Origin: Chitinophagales bacterium
GTDB taxonomy: Bacteria > Bacteroidota > Bacteroidia > Chitinophagales > Chitinophagaceae
Assembly: GCA_017303455.1 (NCBI GenBank)
Contig: JAFLBM010000001.1
Location: 85,449-149,448 of the forward strand
Length of the DNA stretch: 64,000 bases
Direction: 5' to 3'
The position numbers were made by a program, and so were the translations under genes. This document shows positions 17,108 to 25,461 of this stretch, piece by piece. Below the pieces are notes generated by a model, which was not told where the DNA came from, made no database searches, and saw only the letters and a program-made list of their open reading frames with translations. Each line of letters opens with the position of its first letter. The first letter of the stretch is position 1.

Positions 17108-17145
17108 AAACTATTAAAAAATGGGCAGAAAGCCCTTAATAGTTT
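17108..17145 (-). terminator. Terminator downstream of pyrH
   Basis: AAACTATTAA (17108-17117) pairs with TTAATAGTTT (17136-17145), enclosing GGGC/GCCC (17123-17126, 17132-17135). Read on the minus strand, the inner GGGC-TTTCT-GCCC stem is followed at once by a T tract, the form of a terminator for pyrH, which ends at 17222. Confidence 0.7.
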
Positions 17146-17221
17146 TTCACAGGTGGGTGGTAACGGGCTGACGCAAGATAGCCTTTACTGTGCATTATTA
17201 TTATAGGAAATCTACGATGGA

Positions 17222-17935
17222 TCAGCCTTTTACGAGGGTGCCCACCTTTTCACCGGTCACAACCCGGCGCAGGTTGCCTTCCTTGTTCATATCAAAGACA
17301 ATGATGGGGAGGTTATTTTCCATACATAAGGTGAAGGCGGTCATGTCCATGACTTTCAATTGCTGGGAAAGACATTCCTGGAAAGTGATGGTATTGTATT
17401 TGGTAGCAGAAGGATCTTTTTCGGGGTCAGTATTGTAGATGCCATCCACCCGGGTGCCTTTCAGGATCACATCGGCATTGATCTCGATAGCTCTTAAGGA
17501 ACCAGCTGTATCAGTAGTGAAGTAGGGGTTCCCGGTACCGGCTCCAAAGATCACTACTCTTCCTTTCTCTACGTGGCGGATGGCCCTGCGGCGGATATAC
17601 GGTTCTGCGATCTGTTCCATTTTGATAGCACTCTGTAAACGGGTGTACACCCCGATTCTTTCCAAACCGGCCTGCAGCGCCATGCCGTTAATAACGGTGG
17701 CCAGCATACCCATATAGTCACCATGAGCCCTCTCAATACCTGTTTCCGCTTCGTTCATACCGCGGTAGATATTGCCGCCGCCAATAACAATGGCGACCTG
17801 CACGCCTAATTCTGTGATCGATTTAATGTCCTGGGCATATTGGGCAATGACAGAAGTGTCAAATCCAAAACTTTTATCACCCATTAAAGCCTCGCCGGAA
17901 AGTTTGAGCAGAATACGTTTGTACTTAGGAAGCAT
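17222..17935 (-). CDS. pyrH: UMP kinase
   Basis: This 237-residue amino-acid-kinase-fold enzyme phosphorylates UMP to UDP with ATP in pyrimidine synthesis. Motifs include [14 protein letters not shown] (phosphate loop), [26 protein letters not shown] and the UMP-binding [13 protein letters not shown] start it at the ATG at 17935 (MLPKYKR); the frame upstream to 18028 would add 31 residues that run through a hairpin. It is followed by a good terminator and preceded by a 300-base gap with strong secondary structure. Confidence 0.97.
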   Translation of the reverse strand: MLPKYKRILLKLSGEALMGDKSFGFDTSVIAQYAQDIKSITELGVQVAIVIGGGNIYRGMNEAETGIERAHGDYMGMLATVINGMALQAGLERIGVYTRLQSAIKMEQIAEPYIRRRAIRHVEKGRVVIFGAGTGNPYFTTDTAGSLRAIEINADVILKGTRVDGIYNTDPEKDPSATKYNTITFQECLSQQLKVMDMTAFTLCMENNLPIIVFDMNKEGNLRRVVTGEKVGTLVKG

Positions 17936-17999
17936 GCAGTAAATATTTGCGCTGCGAAGATAGGGAAATCGGGTGTTGAAAAAAGAGAAAGCCAAAAAG

Positions 18000-18050
18000 T
18001 GATGGCCATAGTTAGCGGTCTGCTGCAAAGATACCCGCTAACGGCCATCA
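18000..18050 (-). terminator. Strong hairpin upstream of pyrH, T-rich on the minus strand
   Basis: TGATGGCC and GTTAGCGG (18000-18007, 18011-18018, separated by a 3-base bulge) pair with CCGCTAAC-GGCCATCA (18035-18050), 16 bp in all. On the minus strand the stem is followed by CTTTTTGG, so it probably ends transcripts coming from the hemerythrin side before pyrH. A role as a pyrH leader structure is possible. Confidence 0.55.
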
Positions 18051-18061
18051 CTTACCCTAAC

Positions 18062-18080
18062 GCTGTGAGAACAGCTTTTT
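18062..18080 (+). terminator. Small terminator-like hairpin on the plus strand
   Basis: GCTGT-GAGA-ACAGC followed by TTTTT is a classic small terminator on the plus strand, where no plus-strand gene is known upstream. A TTTG (17918-17921), a 20-base spacer and AATATTTG (17942-17949) could be a plus-strand promoter for a short RNA ending here. Confidence 0.4.
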
Positions 18081-18189
18081 ATAACAGTGATTGCACCCTG
18101 GTAAAGAATTGTTTTTTTGCTGTTTTATTCTTTACTGAAAAATGGATCGCAAAAACTGTCAGTTCCCAGATGAGTTGAATTTTTTTCAT
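18079..18189 (-). CDS. Possible 36-residue small protein
   Basis: This short reading frame starts ATG AAA AAA ATT and encodes a basic peptide with one hydrophobic stretch (KKIQLIWELTVFAIHFSV) and a Lys/Gln-rich tail. It lies between the hemerythrin-like gene and pyrH on the same strand and ends about 29 bases before the strong hairpin at 18050-18000. I do not recognise it. It may be chance: the frame is short and no promoter of its own is visible. Confidence 0.25.
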   Translation of the reverse strand: MKKIQLIWELTVFAIHFSVKNKTAKKQFFTRVQSLL

Positions 18190-18235
18190 AATAGTCGTTT
18201 TGAATGCTGACAGGGTAAGAGGCTACTATGTTGCA

Positions 18236-18913
18236 TCAGGCAACCATGGCCCCTTCAGTCAGGTCTTCCAGAATTTTCCGGAAACGTTCATAGGGCAATT
18301 CTTTTTCGGCGATGGTGAATAAGGCGCTGAAAACAGCTTCCGGTGCATCTTTCTGAACACTTTTCAACCAGCCGGTGATCTCTGCATTATTCATTCCTTT
18401 CATCATCCAGGCGGCTGTGAAGGCCATTTCTGCCGGTTCAATGGAAGCAACGATCTGCTGGTTCAATTGCCGGAGCTCTGCGTCTGAGTAGAACCTCCAC
18501 AATCTTTCATTCAGCACTGTTTCTTCTTTCGCCATATGATCAAGATTAAAACTCATAAAAGCAATAAATGAATGCAGGATGGTGTGACCGGTGAATAACT
18601 TACTTTCTGCAGTTTCATTTTTTGCGAAACCGGCAATCATTGTTCTGAGATTTTCAGCCAACCGGTGATCTTCTGCATGTTCCTGCTCAAAACAATCCAC
18701 CAGGGAGGGTTCATATTGCTGAATGGCAGGTAAAACAAAATGATCTTCATGGGCTGCATGTTTATCAAAGATGTCTAAGACGGCTTTGATTTTTTCCACT
18801 GCAATTTCAGCCTCTTCCGCATTGGCAAAATTGGTTTGCTGCACGGTTAATGCGGTATCGTATAATAAAGCCCGGAGTGCTTTGTGTATTGGGTTGAAAA
18901 TGTTGAAACGCAT
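18236..18913 (-). CDS. Hemerythrin-like domain protein
   Basis: This 225-residue soluble protein has the spaced His and acidic residues of hemerythrin HHE domains: DKHAAHEDHFVLPAI, EQEHAEDHRLAENL, HTILHSFIAFMSFNLDHMAKEETVL. These would ligate a di-iron centre that binds oxygen or senses NO and redox state. The C-terminal third is helical and unassigned (TAAWMMKGMNNAEITGWL). The ATG at 18913 is preceded by a pair of 9-bp direct repeats with 21-bp period (18994-19023) matching those before other genes of this region, so it is a probable target of the LytTR regulator at 23281. Confidence 0.88.
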   Translation of the reverse strand: MRFNIFNPIHKALRALLYDTALTVQQTNFANAEEAEIAVEKIKAVLDIFDKHAAHEDHFVLPAIQQYEPSLVDCFEQEHAEDHRLAENLRTMIAGFAKNETAESKLFTGHTILHSFIAFMSFNLDHMAKEETVLNERLWRFYSDAELRQLNQQIVASIEPAEMAFTAAWMMKGMNNAEITGWLKSVQKDAPEAVFSALFTIAEKELPYERFRKILEDLTEGAMVA

Positions 18914-18993
18914 AATTGATAAGATTTAATGATCCAATGATTTCTATAGGTCAAATGTCTGCCGGATTGTTCAGCAGGACAATGTAGTCTTGT

Positions 18994-19023
18994 ATGAATT
19001 GACTTTTGAAACGGGTGAATTGA
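18994..19023 (-). promoter_or_regulatory. LytTR-type direct repeat upstream of the hemerythrin gene
   Basis: ATGAATTGA (18994-19002) and GTGAATTGA (19015-19023) are spaced 21 bp start to start, with 12 bp between. Read on the minus strand, the proximal repeat begins 16 bases before TACATTGT, a weak -7 match. The pair lies 81-110 bases before the start codon, almost exactly as in the lipoprotein gene (80-109). Confidence 0.55.
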
Positions 19024-19027
19024 AATA

Positions 19028-19055
19028 AAAAAGGAACTCATTTGAGTCCCTTTTT
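19028..19055 (-). terminator. Terminator of the lipoprotein gene
   Basis: AAAAAGGAACTC pairs with GAGTCCCTTTTT (one mismatch, loop of about 4 bases), giving T-rich flanks on both strands. It lies 18 bases past the stop codon of the minus-strand lipoprotein gene and immediately before the repeats of the hemerythrin promoter. Confidence 0.65.
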
Positions 19056-19072
19056 AAACCTGGTATTTTTTC

Positions 19073-19861
19073 TTAAGAAGCTTGCCTGTAAACAAAGGCT
19101 TCCAGGATAATATTTGTAATACCGTTTGCTTTCTCAATTCTCATTTTGGTGGGATAGTAACCTGCTGTTTTGAATTTAGCCGGTACCGGAAAATTCCGTT
19201 GGAAAGAGGCATTATTATCAAGAAATGATTTAGTGATCATCGGCTCGTAAAAGGTCACATTCCCGTTGTACGAACCGTAGAGGAATGTTTGTGTAAATGT
19301 GCCGCCGTTTAATTCAGGAGTGGAAACATCTACCCAATGGGTTCCCATTTGCGGTACACCCCCCGGAACAGGTGCATATAAACCCGGCAATACGCTGGGC
19401 ATATAACCCGGGGCCGGGAAGTTCAGGAAACCGCTGTTATCAACTTCGTAAGGGGGAATTGCTTTTCTTTCTGCTTCAGAAGTCATGTAAAAGTGAAAGT
19501 CAAAATGCGGCAGGGTATATACCCCGGCAGGTTCATGGCCATCGGGATTCCAGTCAAGCAAGGCGTGTTTGAACGGGGTAATATTTGCTTTTGGATGAAA
19601 AGCCAGTGAAAGCCCGTTTACATGATTATGCCCGCCATTATGATTACCACCCGGGTCCAGGCTGTTCATGGCTTCATCGTCTATGCTTATGGCAATGCGG
19701 AGCGGCTTGTCGGTTCTATCCACTTCGAGCCAGGTCCAGGCTTTTCCATGCTGGAATTTCTGAACCGCCCCTTTGTAAACAATTGTATTAATTGTTTCAT
19801 TCTTGTCGCAGGAGCTGAGTACAACAGCTGCCAGCGCAGCGAGTAAGATAATTTTTTTCAT
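19073..19861 (-). CDS. Lipoprotein, DUF5602/TTHB210-like
   Basis: This 262-residue lipoprotein has the signal peptide KKIILLAALAAVVLSSCDK with the lipid Cys at position 18. The body contains many His residues and the motif LPHFDFHFYMTSEAERKAIPP, followed by GYMPSVLPGLYAPVPGGVPQMGTHWVD. HFDFHFY with GxPxMGxHWxD is the pattern I associate with the DUF5602/TTHB210-like group; a metal site is plausible from the His/Asp content. Function is unknown. Its promoter region carries the 21-bp-period repeats at 19941-19970, at the same distance from the start codon as in the hemerythrin gene, so the two are probably co-regulated. Confidence 0.82.
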   Translation of the reverse strand: MKKIILLAALAAVVLSSCDKNETINTIVYKGAVQKFQHGKAWTWLEVDRTDKPLRIAISIDDEAMNSLDPGGNHNGGHNHVNGLSLAFHPKANITPFKHALLDWNPDGHEPAGVYTLPHFDFHFYMTSEAERKAIPPYEVDNSGFLNFPAPGYMPSVLPGLYAPVPGGVPQMGTHWVDVSTPELNGGTFTQTFLYGSYNGNVTFYEPMITKSFLDNNASFQRNFPVPAKFKTAGYYPTKMRIEKANGITNIILEAFVYRQAS

Positions 19862-19940
19862 TGATAATAAGGTTTTAATGATTAATGATTTTGTGCAGTA
19901 AAGATGACCGCAACTTATCTAAGGACCAATAACTCCATGT

Positions 19941-19970
19941 ATGAATTGATTATTCGGCTGAATGAGTCAA
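19941..19970 (-). promoter_or_regulatory. LytTR-type direct repeat upstream of the lipoprotein gene
   Basis: ATGAATTGA (19941-19949) and ATGAGTCAA (19962-19970, 6 of 9 matches) have a 21-bp period. On the minus strand the proximal repeat begins 18 bases before TATTGG, a -7-like element; the same 18-base distance is seen in the repeat before the gene at 25576. It lies between divergent genes and could serve both. Confidence 0.5.
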
Positions 19971-19991
19971 TTTTCTGTATTTTTTACCGGT

Positions 19992-20021
19992 TCAATTCAT
20001 GTCGTCATTTGTGCAATCTAT
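19992..20021 (+). promoter_or_regulatory. Second, weaker repeat pair before the propeller gene
   Basis: TCAATTCAT (19992-20000) is the exact reverse complement of ATGAATTGA, and GCAATCTAT (20013-20021) matches it at 6 of 9 positions with the same 21-bp period. A TATATTTG element follows at 20075-20082 (exact TAnnTTTG), though it lacks a -33 partner at the usual distance. Confidence 0.35.
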
Positions 20022-20102
20022 CCGGCTGGGTGGCAACTCATCGTTGCAATTATACATTTTGTCTTTTCATTGGGTATATTTGAAGAACCCAACCGTTGTG
20101 CT

Positions 20103-23100
20103 TTGAAGAAATACCTGCTGCATATTTTTTTCTTCCTGGTTTTTCCCCTTTCTGCCCTGTCACAACAGGAGAGAAGATTTGCATTTATACATTATGGAAT
20201 GACCCAGGGTCTTACTTCCAACGAGGTTATGTGCTCTGTACAAGATGATGATGGGTATCTCTGGATCGGCACCAACAACGGGTTGCAACGGTATGATGGA
20301 GTCCGGTTCCTGACTTTCCGGCATCAGAAAGATAATCCCGTTTCGGTACCCGGTAATTTCATCCAGCAATTAATGATTGACAGCAAGGGAAATATGTGGT
20401 TGCAGGCTGCGGGAAAAAAGGCTGGCATTTTTGATACTAAAAAATTTGTTTTCCGGGAAGTGGAGGTTAGCCCCGCAAATGAAACGTATATGCACGGGTT
20501 TAAGAAAATTGTGGAAGATGAAGCCGGAAACATTATGATGGTTATTGCCAATCTCCAGTTGTTAACATACAATAAAGAAAAGAACGAGTTTTCGGAGCAG
20601 AATAATTTTATAAAATTTCCACGGGAATGGGGTATCGTCGATGTAATTAATATACCCGGAACCCTGAAGTATATACTGGGAACACAACATGGGCTGGCTA
20701 TTTATAACAATAAGACCGGCCAGTTGAGTTATACCGGGCATAATGCAGAAAAAGAACTTTTGATTGAAAAAGCCGGAGAGCTTAAAGCCACAACTCATTT
20801 CATGTTCGACAAAGGCGGCCGGTTATGGTTTGATACCTGGGATGAGTTCCCGAGATTATACTGTTATGATTATAACAGGGGCCAGTTCATCCTGGATAGG
20901 TATGATATTTTATTGTTGACCGGGGCGTACCATGAGATACATGGATTCCTGCAGCAGCGGGATGGCTCTGTCTGGGTATACGGGTTAGGCGTTTTTGCAC
21001 AGTATATTGAGAAAACAAGGCAGTTTCAGAAAGTGTATAATGGGTATGAAAATGAACAAAGCATAGCATACAGCAAAGTAGGGCATATCCTGGAAGATAA
21101 GGAAAAGAATATGTGGGTATCCACCAATAATAATGGAATATACCTGTTCAATCCGGCAGAGCAGTTCTTTACCAATATTCATCATACTAACAGGATGAAT
21201 GGCAAGCCGGGGGATGGAAGTGCCATGTCTTTTGTCCGTACCAACAACGGAACCCTATTAGCCGGTACCTGGGGCGACGGGTTGTACCGGTATGACAGTA
21301 ATTTTAACATGCTTCCCCTGAATATTAAAGGCTTTGATAATTCGGGTACAAAATCTATATGGGCCATGTTCCCTTCAAGGGATAAAAACATAATCTGGAT
21401 GGCTTCTCAGCCCGGGGTTCATAAGTATGACCAGGCAAAAAACCAGGTAACTTTTTATGATCCTGCGGCCATAAAAGGCAGAACGGTCCGGCAAATTGCG
21501 GAGGACCGCTTTGGCAATCTGTGGCTGGGCACTCAAAGCCTCGGACTTTTTAAATGGCCGGCTAAAAATGGTATCATCAGGCCGGAAGACAGCCTGATTC
21601 ATTTTAAAGCGATACCGGAAAACCAGATATCAAAAATCCTCGTTGACAAGCAGGGTAATATATGGGTGGCAACCGCTGGATTTGGATTGTATGTGATTGA
21701 CCCGGCCACCAGCAAAGTGATCATGCATTTTGGTACGGCTGAAGTCCCGGAAAGAAAACTGCCATCCAACAGTATACCTGTAATGCTGGAATATAACGAT
21801 ACAACGATGCTGATTGCTGCCGAGGGGATCCATTTATTTAATAGTAAGAGCCGTAAAATGCTGAGAACAATCGGCACCTCAGAAACGATAACAGGTGGTA
21901 TCGCTGCGTTAGAACGAGACCGGTTTGGCTATGTATGGGCTTCCACCACCACGGGGATCTACAGGATAAATATTTTCAATAATATCTTTATCCGGTTCGA
22001 CAGGGTGGATGGTATAGCGAATGATTATTTTATCGTTGCTGCATCTCTCACCTTACCGGATGGAAGGATATTATTTGGGGCAGATAACCAGTTTGTTTTT
22101 TTTAATCCGGCCAGTGTTCAGATAAACGATGTGGCCCCTCCCGTCAGGATTACCGGTTTTAGTCTCATGAATAAGCCATTGCTGGTGGATTCACTGCTTA
22201 ACCTTGACAGGGTGGACCTGGCACCGGAAGAAAATTCAATCAAAATAGATTTTTCCGGGTTAAGTTATAATAATGCCTATATCATAAAATATAAGCTGGA
22301 AGGAATTGATAAGAATTGGCGCATAGCCGATCGGAATTACCAGGCCATTTATTCCTATTTACCTCCCGGTAATTACACTTTCCTGGTGAGAAGCGAAGAT
22401 GCGGAAGGCAGACCCGGGAAAACTGTTACTAAACTGGTGATAAAAATACGACCGCCATTTTGGAGAACCTGGTGGTTTTTAGGTCTTGTCATTTTTGCCA
22501 TTACAGCCATATTATTTTGGCTCGATAAACTCCGGCTGCAAAAACTCCGTGCAACTGAAGCCGTAAGAACAAGGATTGCCACCAGCCTTACCGAGGATAT
22601 GAGTAATTCACTCAGCAGCATCAATATTTCCAGCGAACTGGCCAAAACAAAAGTGGATACGGATACACAGCGGACAAAGGAGTATATTAACCAGATCAGC
22701 GATACCAGTAACCGGATGGTGCAATCGATGTACGATATGGTATGGAGTATTGATCCCAAGAACGATACAATGGAGGATACCATGCAGCGAATGAAGAGCT
22801 TTGCGGCGGAGATTGAAAATATCCATCATGTCAGTATTGATTTTGATACAGACCGGCAGGTGGAACAACTGGGATTGGATATGGAACTGCGGTATGAATT
22901 ATTGTGCATTTACAAAGAGGCGGTAACCAATGCGGCCCGTCATGCCGATGGCCGGTTCATCAAAATAAGCCTGCGGTACAGCAGACCCAAGCTGGTGATG
23001 ATGATACTGGATGATGGGAAAGGTTTTGCCATGGATAGTGCGGCAATGCTGGGCAGGGGGATCAGTGAAATGCGAAGAAGGGCTGCTGCTATCAATGCTA

Positions 23101-23162
23101 TCCTTTATATAGAGTCAGAAATCAATACGGGAACCGTTGTGAAACTGGAAATGCCTGTATAA
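20103..23162 (+). CDS. Beta-propeller sensor kinase homologue lacking the phospho-acceptor His
   Basis: This is a large membrane protein of about 1019 residues. A TTG at 20103 gives an immediate signal peptide (KKYLLHIFFFLVFPLSALSQ); an ATG at 19962 would add 47 hydrophobic residues and overlap regulatory repeats. The periplasmic part has many two-component-regulator propeller repeats (DDDGYLWIGTNNGLQRYD, DKQGNIWVATAGFGLYVID) and a Y_Y_Y domain (YKLEGIDKNWRIA to NYTFLVRSEDAEG). One helix (WWFLGLVIFAITAILFWL) leads to a kinase region whose ATPase motifs are intact (EAVTNAARHA, DDGKGF, GRGISEMRRRA). The expected LHDD box instead reads SLTEDMSNSLSSI: threonine replaces the phospho-accepting histidine. 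It may be a pseudokinase. A terminator follows. Confidence 0.9.
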   Translation: MKKYLLHIFFFLVFPLSALSQQERRFAFIHYGMTQGLTSNEVMCSVQDDDGYLWIGTNNGLQRYDGVRFLTFRHQKDNPVSVPGNFIQQLMIDSKGNMWLQAAGKKAGIFDTKKFVFREVEVSPANETYMHGFKKIVEDEAGNIMMVIANLQLLTYNKEKNEFSEQNNFIKFPREWGIVDVINIPGTLKYILGTQHGLAIYNNKTGQLSYTGHNAEKELLIEKAGELKATTHFMFDKGGRLWFDTWDEFPRLYCYDYNRGQFILDRYDILLLTGAYHEIHGFLQQRDGSVWVYGLGVFAQYIEKTRQFQKVYNGYENEQSIAYSKVGHILEDKEKNMWVSTNNNGIYLFNPAEQFFTNIHHTNRMNGKPGDGSAMSFVRTNNGTLLAGTWGDGLYRYDSNFNMLPLNIKGFDNSGTKSIWAMFPSRDKNIIWMASQPGVHKYDQAKNQVTFYDPAAIKGRTVRQIAEDRFGNLWLGTQSLGLFKWPAKNGIIRPEDSLIHFKAIPENQISKILVDKQGNIWVATAGFGLYVIDPATSKVIMHFGTAEVPERKLPSNSIPVMLEYNDTTMLIAAEGIHLFNSKSRKMLRTIGTSETITGGIAALERDRFGYVWASTTTGIYRINIFNNIFIRFDRVDGIANDYFIVAASLTLPDGRILFGADNQFVFFNPASVQINDVAPPVRITGFSLMNKPLLVDSLLNLDRVDLAPEENSIKIDFSGLSYNNAYIIKYKLEGIDKNWRIADRNYQAIYSYLPPGNYTFLVRSEDAEGRPGKTVTKLVIKIRPPFWRTWWFLGLVIFAITAILFWLDKLRLQKLRATEAVRTRIATSLTEDMSNSLSSINISSELAKTKVDTDTQRTKEYINQISDTSNRMVQSMYDMVWSIDPKNDTMEDTMQRMKSFAAEIENIHHVSIDFDTDRQVEQLGLDMELRYELLCIYKEAVTNAARHADGRFIKISLRYSRPKLVMMILDDGKGFAMDSAAMLGRGISEMRRRAAAINAILYIESEINTGTVVKLEMPV

Positions 23163-23199
23163 ATAGTTTGAAGATCAGAATTTGAGGTTCACAGAAAGA

Positions 23200-23235
23200 A
23201 AAGAAAGGTTGCTAATTGAAAAGCAACCTTTCTTT
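23200..23235. terminator. Bidirectional terminator between convergent genes
   Basis: AAAGAAAGGTTGCT (23200-23213) pairs perfectly with AGCAACCTTTCTTT (23222-23235), a 14-bp stem with an 8-base loop. It has T-rich flanks on both strands and lies between the propeller gene (ends 23162) and the LytTR gene (ends 23281). Confidence 0.85.
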
Positions 23236-23280
23236 TTAAGTAAAAGAGTTTTCAACAAAAACCTCAAATGATAACCTGTT

Positions 23281-24060
23281 TTATTTTCCCATCCACTTTT
23301 TAAAGTCAGTTACTTTTTCCCGGCTTACGATTGATTCTTTGTCTACAGCGGGTTTCAGATTCAGCAATAAACGATTGCCGAAATAATCATGGATCTGGTC
23401 AATACTGTTGACTGACACATAAAAGGAACGGCTGATGCGGAAATATTTATCGGGGTCCAGCATTTCTTCGAGTTCATCCATGGTATAATCAACCACATAT
23501 TTTTTATTGTCGTTGGTCTTGAAGAAATTCAGGCGGCCATCACTGTAGAAATAAGCAATATCATCCACTTCCACGCTGACCAGTTTTTGTGCATGTTTTA
23601 CAAGGAATCTTTTCCTGAATTCTTTCGGTTGTAATTTTTGCTGCAGCTCTTTTACCAGGCTGTCTACGGTCATCGGGGAGTTTTCGTGACCGCCACCATA
23701 CATGTTCTTCAGGTTCCTGAATTTGTCCAGCGCAGTTTGCAGATCTTCTTTTTGTACAGGTTTCAGCAGGTAGTCAACGCTGTTCACTTTAAATGCTTTC
23801 AGGGCATACTCATCATACGAAGTAGTGAAGATGACCGTGCTTTTTACTTCGGTTTTGTCAAATATCTCAAAACTCTGTCCATCGGCCAGTTCAATATCCA
23901 TCAGGATCAGGTCCGGGGTGGGATTATTTTCCAGCCAGTTAACAGAAGCACGGATGCTGTCTGCTACGCCTACCACTTCTGCAGTGGCATCTACCGACTG
24001 AAGTGTTTTGCGCAGCTTTTTTACTGCCAGTTCCTCGTCTTCAATGATCAGTACTTTCAT
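23281..24060 (-). CDS. LytTR-family response regulator
   Basis: This 259-residue regulator has a receiver domain (VLIIEDEELAVKKL; phospho-Asp in DLILMDIELADGQ; Thr/Ser in VIFTTSYDEYALKAF; Lys in YLLKPVQKEDL) joined to a C-terminal LytTR DNA-binding domain (FLVKHAQKLVSVEVDDIAYF, DKYFRISRSFYVSVNSIDQI). LytTR proteins bind pairs of 9-bp direct repeats about 12 bp apart. Several such pairs of ATGAATTGA type lie in the promoters around this gene. The LytS kinase gene lies 100 bases upstream on the same strand and is the probable partner. Confidence 0.95.
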   Translation of the reverse strand: MKVLIIEDEELAVKKLRKTLQSVDATAEVVGVADSIRASVNWLENNPTPDLILMDIELADGQSFEIFDKTEVKSTVIFTTSYDEYALKAFKVNSVDYLLKPVQKEDLQTALDKFRNLKNMYGGGHENSPMTVDSLVKELQQKLQPKEFRKRFLVKHAQKLVSVEVDDIAYFYSDGRLNFFKTNDNKKYVVDYTMDELEEMLDPDKYFRISRSFYVSVNSIDQIHDYFGNRLLLNLKPAVDKESIVSREKVTDFKKWMGK

Positions 24061-24102
24061 AAAATCAGTTTTAGTGTTGTGGGATACTAAAATACTACGA
24101 TT

Positions 24103-24123
24103 ACCCGGTTGTTAAAACCGGGT
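24103..24123 (-). terminator. Hairpin between the LytS and LytTR genes
   Basis: ACCCGGTT (24103-24110) pairs perfectly with AACCGGGT (24116-24123). No T tract follows directly on the minus strand, so it may only reduce read-through from kinase to regulator, or protect the processed end. Confidence 0.35.
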
Positions 24124-24149
24124 CTTTACCAGCCTGCCATTTGGCCTGT

Positions 24150-24178
24150 ATGAATTGTTATTAAGGGGTATGAACTGG
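24150..24178 (-). promoter_or_regulatory. Weak LytTR-type repeat upstream of the LytTR gene
   Basis: ATGAATTGT (24150-24158) and ATGAACTGG (24170-24178) resemble the other pairs, but the period is 20 rather than 21 bp and the second copy lies in the end of the kinase gene. Autoregulation of the regulator gene is possible. Confidence 0.3.
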
Positions 24179-25273
24179 AGCGGGGCTGGCCTGCAACAGG
24201 GGAACGACAACGGCAAATTCCTTACCATCGTCCCTGACAGTAATTTCTTCCTGCTTCATGAGGCGGTACTTATTCACAATATTGGTCAGACCCACTTTGT
24301 TGGAAGACACCATCCGGTCTTTACGTTGCAGGTTGTTGCTGACCACCAGTTTGCCACTGTTGGTGGTCATAATCAGTATCTTCAGCGGGTAATCTTTCAG
24401 GATCATATTGTGCTTGACAGCGTTCTCTACCAGCATTTGCAGGGTAAGGGGCGGCAGCTGGTAGCAGCAGTAACGTTCGTCAATAATGGTTTCCAGGTCA
24501 AGGCCATCACCATACCTTGTTTTTAAAAGGTGAAAATAGGAATGAATGAACTGCATCTCTGACTCAAGAGTGGTGAGGCCTTCTTCGTTGGTACGAAGTA
24601 AATAGCGATAGACCTTACTCATTTCATCCAGGAACTTTTCAGCCTTATCAGGGTCATCGCTGATCAGGGAAGAAAGTGAATTAAGACTATTGAATAAAAA
24701 ATGCGGGTTCACCTGTCCTTTCAATCCCTCGAGCTGACTTTGAAGATTTTCCCGTTTCAATTGCTCTGCTTCATCCACTACCTTTCGCCATTTTTCAAAA
24801 AAAGCGGCTCCTTCGTTAAAGCTGGTGGCCAGTAAATTACAAATGGCTCCAACTACAATAGTCCATGGGTAATTATCCATCCGTACACGAAGGCCCGTAA
24901 AGCCAATGTAATCATAACCATAAAATAAAGTGGTGATGGCAGCCAGCATAATAATAATATAGGAAAGAATACCTAACCCGATGCGTTTGAATGTCTGGCT
25001 GTATTTAGGAAAACGGTTCTGCAGCAGGGACGCTACCATGCCACACATTATATACACCAGTGCCACAACAGCCGCCGTTATAAGTGAGGGCACTAAAAAA
25101 TTGTGCCACCCGCTGAAGTAATCAGCACCGAATATTACAATATTCAGTGCAATCGACACCGGGGGTATGATGATAATGCCAATCAGCCTTTCCTTACTGC
25201 TGTAGTTCAGCATATTTATATTGAATAAAAAACCACTCATACGGATGGTCCCTAAATTATCATTCCGGGTCAT
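24161..25273 (-). CDS. LytS-type sensor histidine kinase
   Basis: This kinase of about 370 residues has four N-terminal transmembrane helices (among them IGIIIIPPVSIALNIVIFGA and ILSYIIIMLAAITTLFYGYDY) and no large periplasmic domain. A short coiled linker leads to the His_kinase box GQVNPHFLFNSLNSLSSLI, whose His is the phospho-acceptor, and an ATPase domain with PLTLQMLVENAVKHN and VGLTNIVNKYRLM. This is the YehU/LytS layout. The partner is the LytTR regulator just downstream. The start may be the ATG at 25273 or at 25240 (MSGFLFNINML). A repeat pair at 25313-25342 precedes the gene. Confidence 0.93.
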   Translation of the reverse strand: MTRNDNLGTIRMSGFLFNINMLNYSSKERLIGIIIIPPVSIALNIVIFGADYFSGWHNFLVPSLITAAVVALVYIMCGMVASLLQNRFPKYSQTFKRIGLGILSYIIIMLAAITTLFYGYDYIGFTGLRVRMDNYPWTIVVGAICNLLATSFNEGAAFFEKWRKVVDEAEQLKRENLQSQLEGLKGQVNPHFLFNSLNSLSSLISDDPDKAEKFLDEMSKVYRYLLRTNEEGLTTLESEMQFIHSYFHLLKTRYGDGLDLETIIDERYCCYQLPPLTLQMLVENAVKHNMILKDYPLKILIMTTNSGKLVVSNNLQRKDRMVSSNKVGLTNIVNKYRLMKQEEITVRDDGKEFAVVVPLLQASPAPVHTP

Positions 25274-25312
25274 TTTTCCAACAACCTGCCGTATAGACTG
25301 TGGTTTATGGTG

Positions 25313-25342
25313 ATGAATTGTTTTTTTATGCGTATCAATTGG
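25313..25342 (-). promoter_or_regulatory. LytTR-type direct repeat upstream of the LytS gene
   Basis: ATGAATTGT (25313-25321) and ATCAATTGG (25334-25342) share 7 of 9 bases at the 21-bp period. They lie 40-70 bases before the kinase start. A further single copy, ATGAACTGA, is at 25361-25369. This suggests feedback of the LytTR regulator on its own kinase gene. Confidence 0.45.
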
Positions 25343-25461
25343 TTTGTCAAATTACAAAATATGAACTGAAAGTGCCCGGCAGATTTCCGCTAAAATGAAT
25401 AGTAGTACTGCAGCACTGATCAGCAGGCAGGCGCAGGTAACTATTGTCTTTTGATTGTTTC

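Noticed and set aside
20075..20082. TATATTTG as a full promoter for the propeller gene
   Set aside because: The -7 match is exact, but the nearest TTTG leaves only a 13-base spacer; kept only as a hint supporting the TTG start.
20103..23162. The propeller protein as a hybrid two-component (HTCS) regulator of the pectin locus
   Set aside because: It lacks receiver and AraC-type DNA-binding domains and is separated from the locus by the LytS/LytTR genes.
25361..25369. Single ATGAACTGA near the LytS promoter
   Set aside because: It has no partner 21 bp away on either side, so it is not counted as a repeat pair.
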